Below are positions 56,578-64,000 of a DNA stretch of 64,000 nucleotides, one piece after another. Origin of the DNA: Euryhalocaulis caribicus (GTDB lineage: Bacteria; Pseudomonadota; Alphaproteobacteria; Caulobacterales; Maricaulaceae); assembly GCF_000412185.1 (NCBI RefSeq), contig NZ_ASJA01000001.1:124001-188000 (forward strand). The letters are read 5' to 3'. The position numbers were made by a program, and so were the translations under genes. The notes under the pieces are model-generated. The model did no database searches. It was not told the origin of the DNA and saw nothing but the letters and a program-made list of their open reading frames with translations. Numbering within the stretch: position 1 is the stretch's first letter; every line of letters begins with the position of its first letter.

Positions 56578-57704
56578 TCGCCATTTCACGCACCGACCGG
56601 TCCGCCTTCGCCGAATGGTGGTGGAGCGTCGACCGCGTGCTGCTGGGCACGTTCGGCCTGCTGATCGCGATCGGTTTCCTGCTGTCGCTGGCGGCCAGCC
56701 CGGCCGCCGCGGATCGCCTGTCGATCACCGACCCGTTCCATTTCCTCTATCGCCACGGCTTCTATGCCGGCATCGGCGCGGCGGTGATGCTGGCGCTTTC
56801 CAGCCTTGATCCGCGCGGCGCCCGCCGCGTGGCGGCGCTGATCCTGCTGGGGGCGATGGCGCTGACCGCCGCCACGCTGGTCATGGGCGTGGAGGTGAAG
56901 GGCGCGACGCGGTGGCTGCGCTTTGCCGGGTTCTCGCTGCAGCCCTCGGAATTTCTCAAGCCCGCCCTGATCGTCATCGCGGGCTGGCTGTTCGCCGAAC
57001 AGAGGCGCGGCACAGCCGCCCCCGCCGCGATCATCGCGTTCGTTCTTTATCTGGCCTGCGTCACGCTGCTTCTGCTTCAGCCCGATTTCGGCCAGACCGT
57101 GCTGCTGACCACCGCGTTCGGCGCGCTGTTCTTCCTCGCCGGCATGCCGTGGATATGGACCGCCGCGCTGGGCGCGATGGCGCTGATGGGATCGGCGGCG
57201 GCCTATTTCGTCTTCCCCCATGTCGCCAGCCGCGTGGACCGTTTCCTGAACCCGGAAAGCGGCGACACGTATCAGATCGACCGCGCGCTGGAGGCGGTGG
57301 GCCGCGGCGGCCTGTTCGGGCGCGGACCGGGCGAGGGCGAAGTGAAACATTTCCTGCCCGACGCCCACACCGATTTCATTTTTGCGGTCGCGGCGGAGGA
57401 ATTCGGCCTTCTGGCGTGCCTGTTGATTACCGGCCTGTTCGGCGTCGTCATCTGGCGCGGCCTGCGTTCGGCCCTGCGCCTGAACGAGCCCTTCATGCAA
57501 CTGGCCGCCGCCGGGCTGACCCTGCTTCTGGGCCTGCAGGCCTTCATCAATATCGCCGTGAACCTGCATCTTGTGCCGCCAAAGGGCATGACGCTGCCCT
57601 TCATCTCCTATGGCGGGTCGTCGATGCTGGCCACGTCCGTCACGGCGGGTTTGCTGCTGGCCATGACGCGGCGGCGCCCGGGCGTCTATGAACGCTCTTC
57701 ATGA
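56574..57704 (+). CDS. ftsW: septal peptidoglycan glycosyltransferase FtsW
   Basis: SEDS-family polymerase of 376 residues with about ten helices, polymerising lipid II at the septum with FtsI. ATRWLRFAGFSLQPSEFLKPALI, the catalytic-loop region (VDRFLNPESGDTYQIDRALEAVGRGGLFGRGPGEG) and GMTLPFISYGGSS are SEDS signatures. Overlaps murD and murG by four bases each. Confidence 0.96.
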   Translation: MIAISRTDRSAFAEWWWSVDRVLLGTFGLLIAIGFLLSLAASPAAADRLSITDPFHFLYRHGFYAGIGAAVMLALSSLDPRGARRVAALILLGAMALTAATLVMGVEVKGATRWLRFAGFSLQPSEFLKPALIVIAGWLFAEQRRGTAAPAAIIAFVLYLACVTLLLLQPDFGQTVLLTTAFGALFFLAGMPWIWTAALGAMALMGSAAAYFVFPHVASRVDRFLNPESGDTYQIDRALEAVGRGGLFGRGPGEGEVKHFLPDAHTDFIFAVAAEEFGLLACLLITGLFGVVIWRGLRSALRLNEPFMQLAAAGLTLLLGLQAFINIAVNLHLVPPKGMTLPFISYGGSSMLATSVTAGLLLAMTRRRPGVYERSS

Positions 57705-58813
57705 CCGCGCGCCGCGCCGTTCTGGCCGCCGGGGGCACCGGCGGACATATGTTTCCGGCGCAGGCGCTGGCGGAAACGCTTAAAGCGCGCGGCTGGGCCA
57801 TTTCGCTGCTCACCGATGCGCGCGGCATGCGCCATGCGGACGGAATTCCCGCCGATGACCGGCGCACGCTGAGCGCGGCTTCCATCATCAAGTCGAAGCC
57901 CTGGACCTGGCCGACGGCCAGTCTCGCCATCTGGCGCGGCTACCGGCAGGCCCGGCGCCTGATGAAAGAGCAGCGCCCCGATATCCTGATCGGCTTTGGC
58001 GGCTATCCGGCCTTCCCCGCCATGATGGCCGCCAAGTCGCTGAACATTCCGATCATCATCCATGAGCAAAACGCCGTTCTGGGCCGTGTAAACCGCGTGC
58101 GCGCCGGAACGGCGGCGGTGGTCGCCAGCGGCTTCGACCGGCTGGCGCGGCTTCCCGACAAGGCCCGCGACTGCTGGCAGGTGACAGGCAATCCGCTGCG
58201 CGCCCCGATCCTGAAAGCGGCCGGCGCGCCCTATGAAGCGCCGGGCGACCATCTCCGCTTGGTCGTGCTGGGCGGCAGCCTGGGCGCGCGCATCCTCAGC
58301 GAGACGGTTCCGGCGGCGGTGGCCCGCCTGCCGCAGGATATCCGCAGCCGGCTGGAGGTCGTGCAGCAGACGCGCGAGGAAAATCTGGACGCCGCGCGCG
58401 AGACCTATCGCGAGGCGGGCGTCGTCGCAGTTTGCGAACCGTTTTTCCGCGACGTGGCGGGTCATCTGCGCGGCGCGCATCTGGTGATTGCCCGCGCCGG
58501 TGCGTCCACGGTCTCGGAACTGGCGGCGGTAGGGCGGCCCGCCATTCTGATCCCCCTCAAAATCGCCATGGACGACCACCAGACTGAAAATGCGCGCAGC
58601 CTTTCCGATGTTGGCGCTGCAGATGTGGTCCCCGAGGATGAATTGAGCATTGAGGGACTGGCCGCACTGTTGCAAACCCGCCTCGGCGATAGCGAAGATC
58701 TGGCGCGCCGGGCGGCGGCGGCGAAAACCGCCGGCCGGCCGGACGCCACCGAACGCCTCGCCGCGCTGGCTGAAGCCGTCGCGGATCCCGGGGCCCCAGA
58801 GGAGCAGGAATGA
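57701..58813 (+). CDS. murG: UDP-GlcNAc:lipid I transferase
   Basis: GT28 enzyme of 370 residues making lipid II at the inner face of the membrane. [17 protein letters not shown] near the N-terminus, [23 protein letters not shown], and [23 protein letters not shown] (donor site) are present. Four-base overlaps on both sides. Confidence 0.96.
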   Translation: MTARRAVLAAGGTGGHMFPAQALAETLKARGWAISLLTDARGMRHADGIPADDRRTLSAASIIKSKPWTWPTASLAIWRGYRQARRLMKEQRPDILIGFGGYPAFPAMMAAKSLNIPIIIHEQNAVLGRVNRVRAGTAAVVASGFDRLARLPDKARDCWQVTGNPLRAPILKAAGAPYEAPGDHLRLVVLGGSLGARILSETVPAAVARLPQDIRSRLEVVQQTREENLDAARETYREAGVVAVCEPFFRDVAGHLRGAHLVIARAGASTVSELAAVGRPAILIPLKIAMDDHQTENARSLSDVGAADVVPEDELSIEGLAALLQTRLGDSEDLARRAAAAKTAGRPDATERLAALAEAVADPGAPEEQE

Positions 58814-60228
58814 AGAAGACGGACCCGGTCCCCTACGAGGTCGGCCCCATACATTTTGTCGGCATTGGCGGCATCGGCATGAGCGGCATCGCCGAGGTGA
58901 TGCTCAATCTCGGCTATGAGGTTCACGGCTCGGACATCAAGGAAAACGCCAATGTGGAGCGCCTGAGAAAACTCGGCGCGACGATCCATATCGGCCACGC
59001 GGAAAGCAATGTCTCCGGCGCCGGCGCGGTGGTGGTCTCCACCGCCGTCAAGCCGGATAACCCGGAAGTCGTCGCCGCCCGCGAGCACAAGATTCCCGTG
59101 GTCCGCCGCGCCGAAATGCTGGCCGAGCTGATGCGCCTGCGCCACACCGTTGCGGTCGCCGGGACACATGGCAAGACGACGACCACCTCCATGGTCGCCG
59201 CGCTGATGGACGTGGCCGGGTTCGACCCCACCGTCATCAATGGCGGCATCATCAATGCCTATGGCGCCAACGCCAAGCTGGGCGAGGGCGACTGGATGGT
59301 GGTGGAGGCGGACGAGTCCGACGGCTCCTTCCTGCGCCTGCGCGGCACGGTGGCCATCGTCACCAATATCGATCCGGAGCACATGGACCACTATGGCAGC
59401 TTCGACAATCTGCGCGCCGCCTTCGACCGTTTCGTAGAGACGATCCCGTTCTATGGCTTTGCCGTGGTTTGTGTGGACCATCCGGAGGTCCAGAACCTCG
59501 CCAGCCGGGTCGAAAACCGCCGGCTGGTCACTTACGGTTTCAACCCGCAGGCCCAGGCCCGCATCGTGAACATGACCCCGCAGGGCGGCGTGACGGTATT
59601 CGACCTCGTTTTCCATGACGCCGACGGAGAGGTCGAGGAAACCTGGAAGGGGCTGCGCCTGCCCATGGCCGGGCGCCATAATGTCCAGAACGCTACTGCC
59701 GCCGCGACCGCGGTGCGCGGGCTGGGCGGTACGGAAGACCATGTGCGGGACGCCCTGAACGGGTTTGCCGGCGTGAAACGCCGCTTCACCGATGTTGGCG
59801 GCTGGAACGGCGCGCGCGTCATCGACGATTACGGGCACCATCCGGTGGAAATCTCCGCTGTCCTGAAGGCGGCGCGCGACGTGGCCGACGGCAAGGTGAT
59901 CGCTGTCGTGCAGCCGCACCGTTATTCCCGTCTGCACGATCTGTTCGACCAGTTCTGCAACTGCTTCAACGACGCCGACGCGGTGCTGGTCGCCCCGGTC
60001 TATGAAGCGGGCGAAAAGCCGATCGAGGGCGCGGACCGGGACTCTCTGGTCAAGGGGCTGCGCAAGCACGGCCACCGCAAGGCGATGGGCGTCACGCGTG
60101 AGTCACTGGCCGAAGATGTCGCGAAACTGGCGGGCGAGGGCGACCTCGTCGTTTGCCTCGGCGCCGGAGACATCACCTATTGGGCCGCGGCGCTGCCCGG
60201 CGAGCTGAAGGCGCTGGACGCAAAGTGA
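58810..60228 (+). CDS. murC: UDP-MurNAc:L-alanine ligase
   Basis: Mur ligase of 472 residues adding the first stem residue. [24 protein letters not shown] motif [30 protein letters not shown] and [10 protein letters not shown] are family blocks. Its stop overlaps the GTG start of murB (GTGA). Confidence 0.97.
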   Translation: MKKTDPVPYEVGPIHFVGIGGIGMSGIAEVMLNLGYEVHGSDIKENANVERLRKLGATIHIGHAESNVSGAGAVVVSTAVKPDNPEVVAAREHKIPVVRRAEMLAELMRLRHTVAVAGTHGKTTTTSMVAALMDVAGFDPTVINGGIINAYGANAKLGEGDWMVVEADESDGSFLRLRGTVAIVTNIDPEHMDHYGSFDNLRAAFDRFVETIPFYGFAVVCVDHPEVQNLASRVENRRLVTYGFNPQAQARIVNMTPQGGVTVFDLVFHDADGEVEETWKGLRLPMAGRHNVQNATAAATAVRGLGGTEDHVRDALNGFAGVKRRFTDVGGWNGARVIDDYGHHPVEISAVLKAARDVADGKVIAVVQPHRYSRLHDLFDQFCNCFNDADAVLVAPVYEAGEKPIEGADRDSLVKGLRKHGHRKAMGVTRESLAEDVAKLAGEGDLVVCLGAGDITYWAAALPGELKALDAK

Positions 60229-61142
60229 GCCTGATCGATCGCCTCCCTGAAGTTCGCGGCGTTCTGAAAGCGGGCGAGACGCTGGCGCCGTTCACCTGGT
60301 TCCGTGTCGGCGGACCGGCGGAAGTTCTGTTTCTGCCGAAGGACGAGGCGGACCTTTCCCATTTCCTCGCCGAAACGCCGGAGGATGTTCCGGTGTTCGT
60401 CATGGGAGTGGGGTCGAATCTGCTGGTGCGCGATGGCGGCATTCCGGGCGTTGTCATTCGGCTTGGCCCGGCCTTCGGCAAGATCGCGCCGGAGGGTGAT
60501 AACCGCCTGCGCGTGGGCGCGGCGGCGCTGGACAAGATGGCGGCGAAGCAGGCCGCCAGGGCCGGGGTGTCCGGGCTGGAGTTTTTCGTCGGCGTGCCGG
60601 GCTCCATTGGCGGGGCGCTGCGCATGAACGCGGGCTGCTATGGCCATGAGACCAAAGACGTGCTGGTCGAGGCGGTGGCGATTGACCGGCTGGGCCGCCG
60701 CATCGTCGCCCCGCTGGAGGAGCTGGGCTACAGCTACCGCCACTCCGAAGCGCCGGACGACTGGATCTTCGTTGAAGCCCTGTTCCAGGGGCAGGCCGGC
60801 GCGCCGGAAGAGATCGAGGCGCGCATGGCGGAGATTACCGCCCAGCGCGAATCCACCCAGCCGATCCGCGAAAAGACCGGCGGCTCCACCTTCGCCAACC
60901 CGGATCCGCCGGGCACGGAAAACCAGCGCCGCTCCTGGCAACTGATCGACGCCGCAGGCGGCCGCGGCCGCCGCGTGGGCGGCGCGCAGATGAGCGAGCA
61001 GCACTGCAACTTCATGATCAATACGGGCGATGCGACGGCCGCTGACATCGAAAATCTCGGCGAAGGCATCCGCGCCGACGTGAAGGCCCAATCCGGCGTC
61101 GACCTGCGCTGGGAGATCAGACGGGTGGGGGAAAAGGCATGA
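60225..61142 (+). CDS. murB: UDP-N-acetylenolpyruvylglucosamine reductase
   Basis: FAD enzyme of 305 residues completing UDP-MurNAc. [45 protein letters not shown] and [10 protein letters not shown] (catalytic Ser) are seen. I chose the GTG at 60225, which overlaps the murC stop and begins SLIDRLPEV, typical of alphaproteobacterial MurB; an ATG 24 codons upstream has no family sequence. Confidence 0.95.
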   Translation: MSLIDRLPEVRGVLKAGETLAPFTWFRVGGPAEVLFLPKDEADLSHFLAETPEDVPVFVMGVGSNLLVRDGGIPGVVIRLGPAFGKIAPEGDNRLRVGAAALDKMAAKQAARAGVSGLEFFVGVPGSIGGALRMNAGCYGHETKDVLVEAVAIDRLGRRIVAPLEELGYSYRHSEAPDDWIFVEALFQGQAGAPEEIEARMAEITAQRESTQPIREKTGGSTFANPDPPGTENQRRSWQLIDAAGGRGRRVGGAQMSEQHCNFMINTGDATAADIENLGEGIRADVKAQSGVDLRWEIRRVGEKA

Positions 61143-62050
61143 CCAAGCGCGTCGCGGTTCTTCTTGGCGGTCCGTCGTCCGAGCGCGAGGTCAGCCTGGT
61201 GTCGGGCGCGGCTTGCGCGAAGGCGCTGCGCGAGGGCGCCTATGAAGTCGTCGAGATCGATCCGGGCGAGGCGCTGATGCAGCGTCTGGCCGAGGCCGAT
61301 CCGGATATCGTGTTCAACGCCCTTCATGGGCCGTGGGGCGAGGACGGGCGCGTGCAGGGTCTGCTGGAATGGTTCGGCCGGCCCTACACCCACTCCGGCG
61401 TTCTGGCCTCCGCCCTGGCGATGGACAAGCAGCGCGCGAAAGCGGTTTTTGAGGCGGCGGGCATCGATTGTCCGAAAGGCGCGGTTCTGGACCGCAAGAC
61501 AATTGCGGACGCGCATCCGATGGAGCCGCCCTACGTCATCAAGCCCGTAAACGAGGGGTCCAGCGTCGGCGTCTACATCATTCGCCCCGGCGACAATCGC
61601 CCGCCCGCCGATATCGGCTCCGACCAGTGGAAGCTGGGCGAGGACGTGCTGGTGGAGGAGTTCATCCCGGGGCGGGAGCTGACCGTCGCCGTGCTGGGCG
61701 ATGAGCCGCTGGCCGTCACGGAAATTCTGCCGAAATCCGATTTCTACGATTTCGAGGCGAAATACGCCGCTGGCGGTTCGGCGCATGAGGTGCCGGCCCG
61801 CATTCCGCCCGAGATTGAAAAACGCTGCATGGAGGCCGCCGTGGCGGCGCATGAGGCCGTGGGCGCCAGAGGGTTAACGCGGTCGGACTTTCGCTATGAC
61901 ATGCATAACGATCGGTTAGCCTTACTCGAAATTAACACTCAGCCGGGCATGACTCCTACTTCGCTGGCGCCAGAACAGGCCGCCTACCGGGGGCGCGATT
62001 TCAAGGCCTTATGCGCCTGGATCGCTGAGGATGCTTCATGTCTAAGGTGA
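61139..62050 (+). CDS. ddl: D-alanine-D-alanine ligase
   Basis: ATP-grasp enzyme of 303 residues supplying D-Ala-D-Ala for Mur[48 protein letters not shown] and [14 protein letters not shown] are present. The last 60 codons are richer in A/T and hold three TTA leucine codons (61874-61924), unlike the rest of the gene; this patch may hide a promoter for ftsQA. It overlaps ftsQ by 13 bases. Confidence 0.96.
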   Translation: MTKRVAVLLGGPSSEREVSLVSGAACAKALREGAYEVVEIDPGEALMQRLAEADPDIVFNALHGPWGEDGRVQGLLEWFGRPYTHSGVLASALAMDKQRAKAVFEAAGIDCPKGAVLDRKTIADAHPMEPPYVIKPVNEGSSVGVYIIRPGDNRPPADIGSDQWKLGEDVLVEEFIPGRELTVAVLGDEPLAVTEILPKSDFYDFEAKYAAGGSAHEVPARIPPEIEKRCMEAAVAAHEAVGARGLTRSDFRYDMHNDRLALLEINTQPGMTPTSLAPEQAAYRGRDFKALCAWIAEDASCLR

Positions 62051-62931
62051 AGAAGACAGCACGGAAAACCAAAAAACGGCATTCGTCCGGCCGTCCGACC
62101 GTCTTCACGCGCATTCGCAATCATTTCGCCGCCCGCCTGCGCGGCGCGAAATACCGCGCCGGCGCCGCCGTGCGGCTGGCGACTGTCGCCATTACCGCCG
62201 TGATGCTTCTGGGCGTCGCCGTCCTGTGGGGCGGCGGCTGGCTGGCGGGCGCGGCCGGGGGCGCGGCGCAGTCCACGGACAAAGCCTTGGCCGGCGCCGG
62301 GTTCACTGTGCGCCATGTCGATATCATCGGCGCCGACCGGGCTGAGGCTGACGCCATCCATGCCGCGCTCGGCGATCTTGGCCCCAATTCCATTTTCACG
62401 CTGGACGCCGCCTCCGCGCGTCAGCGCGTGGAGTCGCTGGGCTGGGTGGACGAGGCCGTGGTCGCGCGCCTGCTGCCCAACCGCATCTCGGTCACCGTGA
62501 CCGAGCGCCGCCCAGCCGCCGTCTGGCAGAATGACGGCGCGTTCTTCGTGGTGGATTCCGATGGCGGCGTGATCGATGGCGCCGATCCGGCGGAATATAC
62601 GGCCCTGCCGGTGGTCGTCGGCGCCCGCGCGGACGAGGCCGCGCCGGAACTGCTGGACGCCTATCGCCAATTCCCCTCTGTCGCGGAGCGCGTGGAAGCG
62701 GCGCAGCGCGTGGGAGAGCGCCGGTGGACGCTGTGGATCGACAGCGGCATGAAGGTTCACCTGCCCGAGGATGAGGGCGCGGCCGCGCTGGCCATTCTCA
62801 ATGATTTGCAGACGCGGCGTCATATTCTTGACGCGCCGGCCAGCTTGATTGACCTGCGGGATACGACCCGCATCGTGATCCGCCCGATGGAGGGTCACGA
62901 TTCCATAGAATTGAAAGGGCGCGAGGCATGA
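62038..62931 (+). CDS. ftsQ: cell division protein FtsQ
   Basis: Bitopic divisome scaffold of 297 residues. A basic cytoplasmic end ([16 protein letters not shown]), a membrane helix (about residues 45-65), a POTRA domain (about 80-150, [25 protein letters not shown]) and the beta domain follow. It recruits FtsL and FtsB. Overlaps ftsA by four bases (ATGA). Confidence 0.94.
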   Translation: MSKVKKTARKTKKRHSSGRPTVFTRIRNHFAARLRGAKYRAGAAVRLATVAITAVMLLGVAVLWGGGWLAGAAGGAAQSTDKALAGAGFTVRHVDIIGADRAEADAIHAALGDLGPNSIFTLDAASARQRVESLGWVDEAVVARLLPNRISVTVTERRPAAVWQNDGAFFVVDSDGGVIDGADPAEYTALPVVVGARADEAAPELLDAYRQFPSVAERVEAAQRVGERRWTLWIDSGMKVHLPEDEGAAALAILNDLQTRRHILDAPASLIDLRDTTRIVIRPMEGHDSIELKGREA

Positions 62932-64000
62932 GCGCTATGCCCCTCTTCGGGCGCAAGGGCGAGGATGGCGGCGAGGGACGCAAGCCCCAGACGCTGGCCG
63001 TTCTGGATATTGGCTCCTCCAAGGTCGCTTGTTTCATCGGCCGTTCCGAACCGGGCGGCGGCGTCCGCGTGACCGGCGTCGGGCATCAGTCCAGCCGCGG
63101 CGTGCGCTGCGGCTCCGTCGTGGATCTGGACGAGGCCGAAACCGCCGTCCGCGCCGCCGTCGAGCAGGCCGAACGCATGGCGGGCGAGGCGGTCAGCCGC
63201 GTCACCGTCAATCTCAGCGCCGCGCAGCCGCGCAGCCACCGCATCGCCGTGGAAGGCCCGCTCTCCGACCGCGAGGTCTCCGACCGCGACCTTCGACGGC
63301 TGCTCTCCGCCGCCCTCGACGAATTTCATGAGCCCGAGCGCGTCGTCGTCCACGCCATCCCGCTGACCTGGACGGTCGATGACAGCCGCGGCGTGCGCGA
63401 TCCGCGCGGCATGTATGGCCGCACGCTGGCCGTTGAGATGCACCTTGTCACTGCCGCCTCCGGGCCGTTGCGCAATCTCGCCATTTGTGTGGAGCGTTGC
63501 CGCCTGGACATGAGCGCGGTGGTCGCCACGCCCTACGCCTCCGGCCTCTCGGCGCTGGTCGAGGACGAACAGGAGTTGGGCGGCCTGCTGATCGATATGG
63601 GCGGGGGCACCACCTCCGTCGCAGCTTTCGCCGAAGGCGCGCTGGCCTATGTCGACGTGATCCCGGTCGGCGGACAGCACGTCACCGCCGACGTCGCCCG
63701 CGGCCTGTCCACGCCCGTCGCTTCGGCCGAGCGGATCAAGACGGTCTATGGCTCCGTTTTGGAAAGCCCGGACGACGATCAGGACCTGATCATGACGCCG
63801 CAGATTGGCGAGGACGGCCAGAGCTCGATGAACCAGGTGCCGCGTTCGCTGCTGACCCAGATCATCAAGCCGCGCCTGGAAGAGACGTTCGAGATCGTCC
63901 GGGAGCGCCTGATGACCGCTGGCGTGGACAAGGCCTCGGGCCGCCGCGCCGTTCTGGTCGGCGGCGCGTGTCAGTTGCCCGGCGTGCGCGAACTGGCCGC
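62928..64000 (+). CDS. ftsA: cell division protein FtsA, 3' end outside window
   Basis: Actin-like tether that links FtsZ to the membrane. The first 357 codons are visible: LAVLDIGSSKVACFIGR (phosphate 1), the 1C domain, GGLLIDMGGGTTSVAAF (phosphate 2) and AVLVGGACQLPGVRELA at the window edge. The C-terminal membrane-binding helix is not in view. The ATG overlaps the ftsQ stop; ftsZ would be expected next. Confidence 0.95.
   Translation, partial: MSAMPLFGRKGEDGGEGRKPQTLAVLDIGSSKVACFIGRSEPGGGVRVTGVGHQSSRGVRCGSVVDLDEAETAVRAAVEQAERMAGEAVSRVTVNLSAAQPRSHRIAVEGPLSDREVSDRDLRRLLSAALDEFHEPERVVVHAIPLTWTVDDSRGVRDPRGMYGRTLAVEMHLVTAASGPLRNLAICVERCRLDMSAVVATPYASGLSALVEDEQELGGLLIDMGGGTTSVAAFAEGALAYVDVIPVGGQHVTADVARGLSTPVASAERIKTVYGSVLESPDDDQDLIMTPQIGEDGQSSMNQVPRSLLTQIIKPRLEETFEIVRERLMTAGVDKASGRRAVLVGGACQLPGVRELA

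Noticed and set aside
61925-61935. Full CtrA box at the end of ddl
   Set aside because: Only one arm is TTAA; the other position reads CTTA, so only half-site-like matches can be claimed.

Overview
The window reads as chromosome of a GC-rich, marine-type alphaproteobacterium. The evidence is a complete alphaproteobacterial division and cell wall (dcw) cluster, rnpB just upstream of mraZ, a class GN sortase with its VIT/VWA target (a pair typical of marine proteobacteria), a MetH split into two genes, and candidate CtrA (TTAA-N7-TTAA) and LexA (GTTC-N7-GTTC) boxes. A stalked or budding lineage such as Hyphomonadaceae, Maricaulales or Parvularculales fits best, but this is inference from gene content. 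I see no insertion sequence, prophage, CRISPR array or tRNA. Coding density is very high and no stretch above 300 bases lacks a gene or RNA.

Layout. 1-2654 (minus): sortase and its surface target. 2852-7591: an aminotransferase, a small membrane protein, an EF-G paralog, a DUF2147 protein and Dps. 7619-7748: a terminator and a probable small RNA with a CUCCUCCCC loop. 7872-11498 (minus): LysR regulator, aldo/keto reductase, TetR regulator with three matching operators, thioredoxin reductase. 11600-15257: polysaccharide genes (membrane-bound sugar-nucleotide dehydratase, UDP-xylose synthase-type enzyme, phosphoglycosyl transferase). 15254-18739 (minus): nitroreductase and a coupled pair of envelope proteins (beta-helix; Sel1/peptidoglycan-binding) preceded by a CtrA-type box. 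18926-23453 (minus): a MacA-MacB-NodT tripartite efflux operon. 23654-32520: mixed housekeeping genes (ferredoxin reductase, fRMsr, YgjP-type metalloprotein, hybrid histidine kinase, EttA, GST, YdeI-like, MlaA).

32660-38415 is a methionine operon. A perfect 20-bp palindrome precedes an ArsR-methyltransferase fusion, followed by metF and metH in two parts, so one-carbon flow from methylene-THF to methionine is encoded in one run. 38419-41633 holds a SnoaL-like protein, a DUF4166 fragment coupled to a RimB-type peptidase, a membrane protein and an O-antigen ligase. 41625-47069 holds 5-oxoprolinase, a TerB/J-domain protein, a small membrane protein and an AmpD-type amidase.

47101-64000 is rnpB followed by the dcw cluster: mraZ, rsmH, ftsL, ftsI, murE, murF, mraY, murD, ftsW, murG, murC, murB, ddl, ftsQ, ftsA (cut by the window end). 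Nearly all neighbours overlap by 1-13 bases, so translation is coupled. Its leader carries three MraZ-type repeats with 10-bp periodicity and a LexA-type box, and the end of ddl carries an AT-rich, rare-codon patch that could hold an ftsQA promoter.

The most interesting unexplained signals are the candidate small RNA at 7671-7748, the CtrA box at 18837-18851 in front of the Sel1/peptidoglycan-binding and beta-helix pair, the combined LexA and MraZ signals at 47480-47600, and the non-canonical LPQGA sorting motif of the sortase target.
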